This document shows positions 61,120 through 64,000 of a DNA stretch of 64,000 nucleotides, piece by piece. The position numbers and the translations under genes were made by a program. The DNA lies in assembly GCF_026163695.1 (NCBI RefSeq), contig NZ_JAOTID010000006.1, positions 186,001 to 250,000 of the forward strand, in the 5' to 3' direction. This DNA comes from Shumkonia mesophila (GTDB lineage: Bacteria > Pseudomonadota > Alphaproteobacteria > Rhodospirillales > Shumkoniaceae). The notes under the pieces were generated by a model. That model had not been told where the DNA came from. It made no database searches and worked only from the letters and a program-made list of their open reading frames with translations. The stretch's first letter is position 1. Every line of letters begins with the position of its first letter.

Positions 61120-62189
61120 AGGCATTTTCCTCCTGGAATTTGGGTTGGCGTTTCGGGGGTCGGGCCGGCCGCCGGAGCGGTTGTTTGCCGAACCACCAAT
61201 TGCATGGGCACTTTTGTCGTCTCCGCCGCCGCCACGGTGCCGGTCGCGGGGCGGGAAATTCCAGGGCCGTCGGCTTCGATCGCGCACGCCAGCGCGCCGA
61301 TGGCGATCTCGGCGATGCGCGGCATGTCCATGCGGACCGTCGTCAGTCCGGGCGTCACCACCGACGCCCACAGCAGATCGTCGAAGCCGGTAACGCTTGC
61401 CTCTTCGGGCACGCCGATGCCGGCTCGATGCAATTCGGTGAGCGCCCGCAAGGCATGCAGGTCGGAGACCGCGGCAAAGGCGGTAAAGCCTTCCGCGACC
61501 TTACCCGCCAAACCCAGAGGACACCCCTTGCCCCATTCCCGCTCCCGCCGCTCGATCCACAGAACCTCGGCCTTTCCGTCCGATGGTATTCGAGACTTCA
61601 TTCCGCCGATACGGTCATTCTGCACATTGGAGGCGGGATTGTTGCCGATCAGCAGCAGGTTCTTGTGTCCCAGCCCCGCCAGATGCTCGACGATGGCCTG
61701 CCCGCCCTGCCAGTGATCGGCGGCGACGGTGTTGCCGGGCGTCGATGGGCTGTCGATCACGGCGACCGGACAACCGATATCGGCAATGCGCGTGCCGCGC
61801 CGGGGCACGATCACGATGCCGTCGACATCCTGTTCGATCAGCCGATTGACCGCTTCGGTCTGCATCGCGGTCTCGCCCCGCGAATCGGCGATCAGCACGC
61901 CATAGCCAAGCGTGCTCGCCGCGTATTCGATGGCCTGGGCGATTTGCGGAAAAAGGGGATTGGAAATGTCGGGGAGCACAAGACCCAGCACGCCCGTTCG
62001 CCCCGTCCGAAGCGCGCGGCCCGCCTGGCTCGGTACATAGCCGACTTCGCTGGCCTTCGCGCGGATACGCTCGATCAGTTCCGCCGAGACGCGCCCTTTG
62101 CCGGACAGCGCGTTCGACACCGTCGCCGCCGAAACGCCGAGTTCGGCCGCGATCTCGTTGAGGTTCGGTCCAGGACGTGGATGAGCCAA
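61113..62189 (-). CDS. LacI family transcriptional regulator
   Basis: 358-residue regulator: N-terminal HTH (NLNEIAAELGVSAATVSNALSGKGRVS, split here for length as AAELGVSAATVSNALSGKG), hinge (SQAGRALRTGRTGVLGLVLP) and periplasmic-binding-like sensor domain (about 60-335). No ATG; TTG 62189 has GGGGAG upstream and is preferred over TTG 62207, which has none. A perfect 18-bp palindrome at 62211-62228 lies just upstream, so it probably represses its own operon (importer and nucleoside hydrolase). Confidence 0.88.
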   Translation of the reverse strand: MAHPRPGPNLNEIAAELGVSAATVSNALSGKGRVSAELIERIRAKASEVGYVPSQAGRALRTGRTGVLGLVLPDISNPLFPQIAQAIEYAASTLGYGVLIADSRGETAMQTEAVNRLIEQDVDGIVIVPRRGTRIADIGCPVAVIDSPSTPGNTVAADHWQGGQAIVEHLAGLGHKNLLLIGNNPASNVQNDRIGGMKSRIPSDGKAEVLWIERREREWGKGCPLGLAGKVAEGFTAFAAVSDLHALRALTELHRAGIGVPEEASVTGFDDLLWASVVTPGLTTVRMDMPRIAEIAIGALACAIEADGPGISRPATGTVAAAETTKVPMQLVVRQTTAPAAGPTPETPTQIPGGKCLC

Positions 62190-62210
62190 TTGCTCCCCGG
62201 GAGGCAAATC

Positions 62211-62228
62211 TGATTAAACGTTTAATCA
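62211..62228. promoter_or_regulatory. LacI-type operator (perfect 18-bp palindrome)
   Basis: TGATTAAACGTTTAATCA is a perfect palindrome centred on CG, the form recognised by LacI-family proteins. It lies 22 bp upstream of the LacI start and within the presumed promoter of the whole importer operon. Confidence 0.85.
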
Positions 62229-62370
62229 AACTAAGGCCCTATTGTCCTCGTGTCTATCGTCTTCCGCTGGCCGCGCTGTTGAAAAATTCGCTATTGGCGG
62301 AATGACAGCCGCGGACTGTGGCGAGGCCTGAGGAGGGTTATTGGGCGACGGCGCCACTTGCCTCGCGCAA

Positions 62371-62988
62371 TCATTTCCTTCTCAGGTTTTCCAGGGCATC
62401 CGCGGTGACTTGGCGCATGGCGTTCGGCTCGTGACCCAGCGCCGCCTGAAGACCGCCGCCGATCAGCGCGTCGCCCAGCGCCGGGACGACGACGGCCGAC
62501 ACCATCCGGCCGATGGCTGTGGCGCCGCCCGCCCTTAAACCCGCATCGCCTTCGGCCAGGCCGCCGACCAGATCGGCGACGGCGGCATAAAGGGGTGCCA
62601 GGCGATGGCCGGCGCCGGTCGCCGCCAGCCAGGCGACGAGCCGGCCGGCGCCGTCGGCGGCAAACGCATCGAAGACGACGTCGACCACGTCGCGCGCGCC
62701 GATCTCGCCGCGCCTCAGGTGGGCCACCGCGGTGGCCGTGGCGGCCGCCAGATCCTCGGTGATGGTGGCGATCAACGCCATATGGAGCGCATCGACCGTT
62801 CCGAAATGGTAGGTGACGTTGCCGTGCGTCACGCCGGCCCTGACCGCCACCGCCTTCAGCGTGATCGCCTGCGGCCCCGAGTCGCGCAGAAGGTGGCGGG
62901 CCGCCCGGATGGCCTGGGCCCGCATCTCTTGCGGGGCGCGGCGTTGACGGGTGGGCTTAACAAACCCCTCGGGAATGCTTATTGTCAT
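62371..62988 (-). CDS. TetR family transcriptional regulator
   Basis: 205-residue TetR-type repressor. The HTH is in the first 65 residues (MRAQAIRAARHLLRDSG, ITLKAVAVRAGVTHGNVTYHF). The C-terminal ligand domain is helical and Ala-rich. ATG 62988 lies inside a 22-bp palindrome that is the obvious autoregulatory operator. Divergent thioesterase gene 40 bp away, likely its target; ligand may be an acyl-CoA or a related small molecule. Confidence 0.87.
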   Translation of the reverse strand: MTISIPEGFVKPTRQRRAPQEMRAQAIRAARHLLRDSGPQAITLKAVAVRAGVTHGNVTYHFGTVDALHMALIATITEDLAAATATAVAHLRRGEIGARDVVDVVFDAFAADGAGRLVAWLAATGAGHRLAPLYAAVADLVGGLAEGDAGLRAGGATAIGRMVSAVVVPALGDALIGGGLQAALGHEPNAMRQVTADALENLRRK

Positions 62989-63000
62989 AGGTGACAATAA
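62979..63000. promoter_or_regulatory. TetR operator (9-bp arms, 22 bp)
   Basis: TTATTGTCA-TAGG-TGACAATAA: perfect 9-bp inverted arms with a 4-base centre. It overlaps the tetR start codon and lies 29 bp upstream of the thioesterase ATG, positioned to control both. Confidence 0.85.
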
Positions 63001-63028
63001 TACCGGCACGCCGGTCGAGGTACAAGCC

Positions 63029-63448
63029 ATGTCCCAGCACGCCCCGCAGACCTACGAATACAATCTCGATGTCGCCGCCGCCGACATCGACGAAATGGGC
63101 CACGTCAACAATGCCGTCTATCTGACGTGGGTGCAGGTGGCGGTTCTTCGCCATTGGAACCGCATCGCGCCCAAGGAGGCGGTGGCCGGGCATCTGTGGG
63201 TGGCCCTGAAGCACGAGATCCGCTATCGGCACCCGGCGTTTCTCAACGACCATGTCATCGTCAAGGTCGTGCTGGAAAAGCTGCAGGGCGCGCGCGCCTT
63301 CTACAAGACGATGATCCGCCACGGCGACGACGTGCTGGCCGAAGTCAACAGTTGCTGGTGCTGCCTGGATGCGGTGACCCGCAAACCGGTCCGGCTGGCC
63401 CGCGACATCGTGGCCCGTTTCCTGCCGGCGGAAGCCGCCTCCCACTGA
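63029..63448 (+). CDS. 4-hydroxybenzoyl-CoA thioesterase-like (hotdog) acyl-CoA thioesterase
   Basis: 139-residue hotdog-fold thioesterase of the YbgC/4HBT group. Motif ADIDEMGHVNNAVYLTWVQ carries the active-site Asp/His region; the C-terminus has an EVNSCWCCLDAVTRKPVRL strand. It would cleave a short or aromatic acyl-CoA. ATG 63029 follows GAGG. Divergent from the tetR gene and probably repressed by it. Confidence 0.87.
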   Translation: MSQHAPQTYEYNLDVAAADIDEMGHVNNAVYLTWVQVAVLRHWNRIAPKEAVAGHLWVALKHEIRYRHPAFLNDHVIVKVVLEKLQGARAFYKTMIRHGDDVLAEVNSCWCCLDAVTRKPVRLARDIVARFLPAEAASH

Positions 63449-63796
63449 CGGTGCCGGCGATCCTGGCCGGTCGCATATTGACAATTTCCCTAAATAGGTA
63501 TATAGTCATCGTTTCAATTTTCAGCCCCGGCCCCCGAACCGGCGGCGCCGCGCTTCGCCCTTTGGGCCGCGTTCGCCTCGTCGCGACTCAAGGGACCGCT
63601 TTCGGGGTCCGTCGAAACCCCCTAAGGCCCTGAAACGAAACCACAAAAGGGGAAAATGACGAGAAATGACGATGTTTTTTTCGGTGCGCGCGACGTTTTC
63701 CTTTTGGTTTCAAGGGCTTGCCGCAAACGGCCAAAACCGGAAAATCGTCATTTCGGGTCCGCGGAGGCGCCGCACGGCATCGGCGGGCGGCTTCCC
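63449..63796. other. Intergenic region with long-range inverted repeat
   Basis: 348 bp without a credible gene. GAAATGACGAT (63663-63673) and ATCGTCATTTC (63744-63754) are perfect inverses 70 bp apart; the A-rich AAAAGGGGAAAAT before and CGTTTTCCTTTTGG between them could also pair. AATGACGA is repeated at 10-bp spacing (63655 and 63665). It could be a small structured RNA or the 3' end structure for recQ. AT-rich bases 63479-63520 precede it. Confidence 0.4.
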
Positions 63797-64000
63797 CTAC
63801 TCCGCCGTCCCATGGGCGGCGACCGCTTCCAGGAACACCTCGGCGAAGTCGCGGAGCTTGGCGGCGCCGACGCCGGCGATGGCGGCGAACTGATCGGGCG
63901 TGCGGGGGGTGAGTTGCGCCATCTCGATCAGCGAGCGGTCGGGGAAGATGGCATAGGCGGGCACCCCGCGCTCGCGGGCCAGGCGCAGGCGAAGGTCCTT
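63797..64000 (-). CDS. recQ: ATP-dependent DNA helicase RecQ, C-terminal HRDC domain (partial)
   Basis: The last 67 residues and stop of a gene running off the right edge. The translation shows an HRDC domain: LRLRLARERGVPAYAIFPD, SLIEMAQLTPRTPDQF and GVGAAKLRDFAEVFL. This arrangement (GVPAYxIFxD...LxxMAxxxPxT...GVGxxK) is the RecQ C-terminus; the shorter HRDC of RNase D differs. The helicase core is outside the window. Confidence 0.85.
   Translation of the reverse strand, partial: KDLRLRLARERGVPAYAIFPDRSLIEMAQLTPRTPDQFAAIAGVGAAKLRDFAEVFLEAVAAHGTAE

Noticed and set aside
1-64000. tRNA or rRNA genes
   Set aside because: No cloverleaf-like stretch with a TTCRA arm or rRNA-like segment was seen in any intergenic region, although a covariance search could not be run.

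Overview
The window is GC-rich, densely coded DNA with the codon use and gene content of an alphaproteobacterium, most likely of the Rhodospirillales. Supporting evidence: an RNase E ending in the alphaproteobacterial GWWRR tail, an EipB-type periplasmic protein, TRAP transporters, multi-copy GTCAT...ATCCACG intergenic palindromes, and a RuBisCO-like protein next to a cupin as in Rhodospirillum rubrum. There is no tRNA, rRNA, CRISPR array, transposase, integrase or phage gene.

Layout. (1) 1-10.1 kb: the 3' part of rne, then mostly housekeeping and envelope genes: a class I aminotransferase, a gamma-glutamyltransferase lipoprotein, a BepA-like M48 protease with TPRs, a DUF3047 lipoprotein, a DsbA-like thiol oxidoreductase, a ferritin-like protein with a nested inverted repeat in its leader, EipB and an SDR. 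(2) 10.2-13.5 kb: a sulfur operon (exported triple rhodanese, small cytochrome c, YeeE/YedE permease) ending in a strong terminator. (3) 13.5-22.3 kb: a C2/glyoxylate island. It holds ureidoglycolate lyase, a three-gene TRAP transporter, a serine/alanine/ureidoglycine-glyoxylate aminotransferase, a divergent FAD/Fe-S 2-hydroxyacid dehydrogenase and an FCD-GntR regulator. (4) 22.3-27.0 kb: a short DUF1178 protein and a thioredoxin, then RuBisCO-like protein, cupin, and a CoA-binding/O-acetylhomoserine sulfhydrylase fusion. This matches the lower part of the MTA-isoprenoid shunt, which turns methylthioadenosine-derived sugar phosphate into DXP plus methanethiol and recaptures the thiol as methionine. 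(5) 27-38.9 kb: envelope genes, including a DedA-PAP2-LssY-like three-part protein, LrgAB, UppP, OsmC, a YihY/BrkB protein and an RND pump (adaptor plus permease).

(6) 38.9-45.1 kb: a 6.1 kb module (fused TRAP permease, its receptor, an M14 deacylase, a UPF0597/cysteine-desulfidase-like enzyme). It lies between two exact 46-bp direct repeats, one of them the very 3' end of the RND permease gene, so it looks like an insertion. (7) 45.1-54.3 kb: an Asp-nucleophile alpha/beta hydrolase, a PagL-like lipid A deacylase, a DJ-1/PfpI protein, an NhaR-like LysR regulator divergent from a P-type ATPase with unusual ion-site residues, a GST and an MFS transporter. (8) 54.3-62.2 kb: a probable nucleoside/amide catabolic locus: phosphoribosyltransferase, M20 amidohydrolase, nucleoside hydrolase, a PotABCD-type ABC importer and a LacI regulator with a perfect 18-bp operator at its own start. 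(9) 62.3-64 kb: a TetR regulator and a divergent thioesterase sharing a 22-bp palindrome, then the 3' end of recQ (HRDC domain) running off the window.

All function calls come from reading motifs and context by eye; no database search was run. Start codons were chosen from ribosome-binding sites and signal-peptide logic and are flagged where doubtful.
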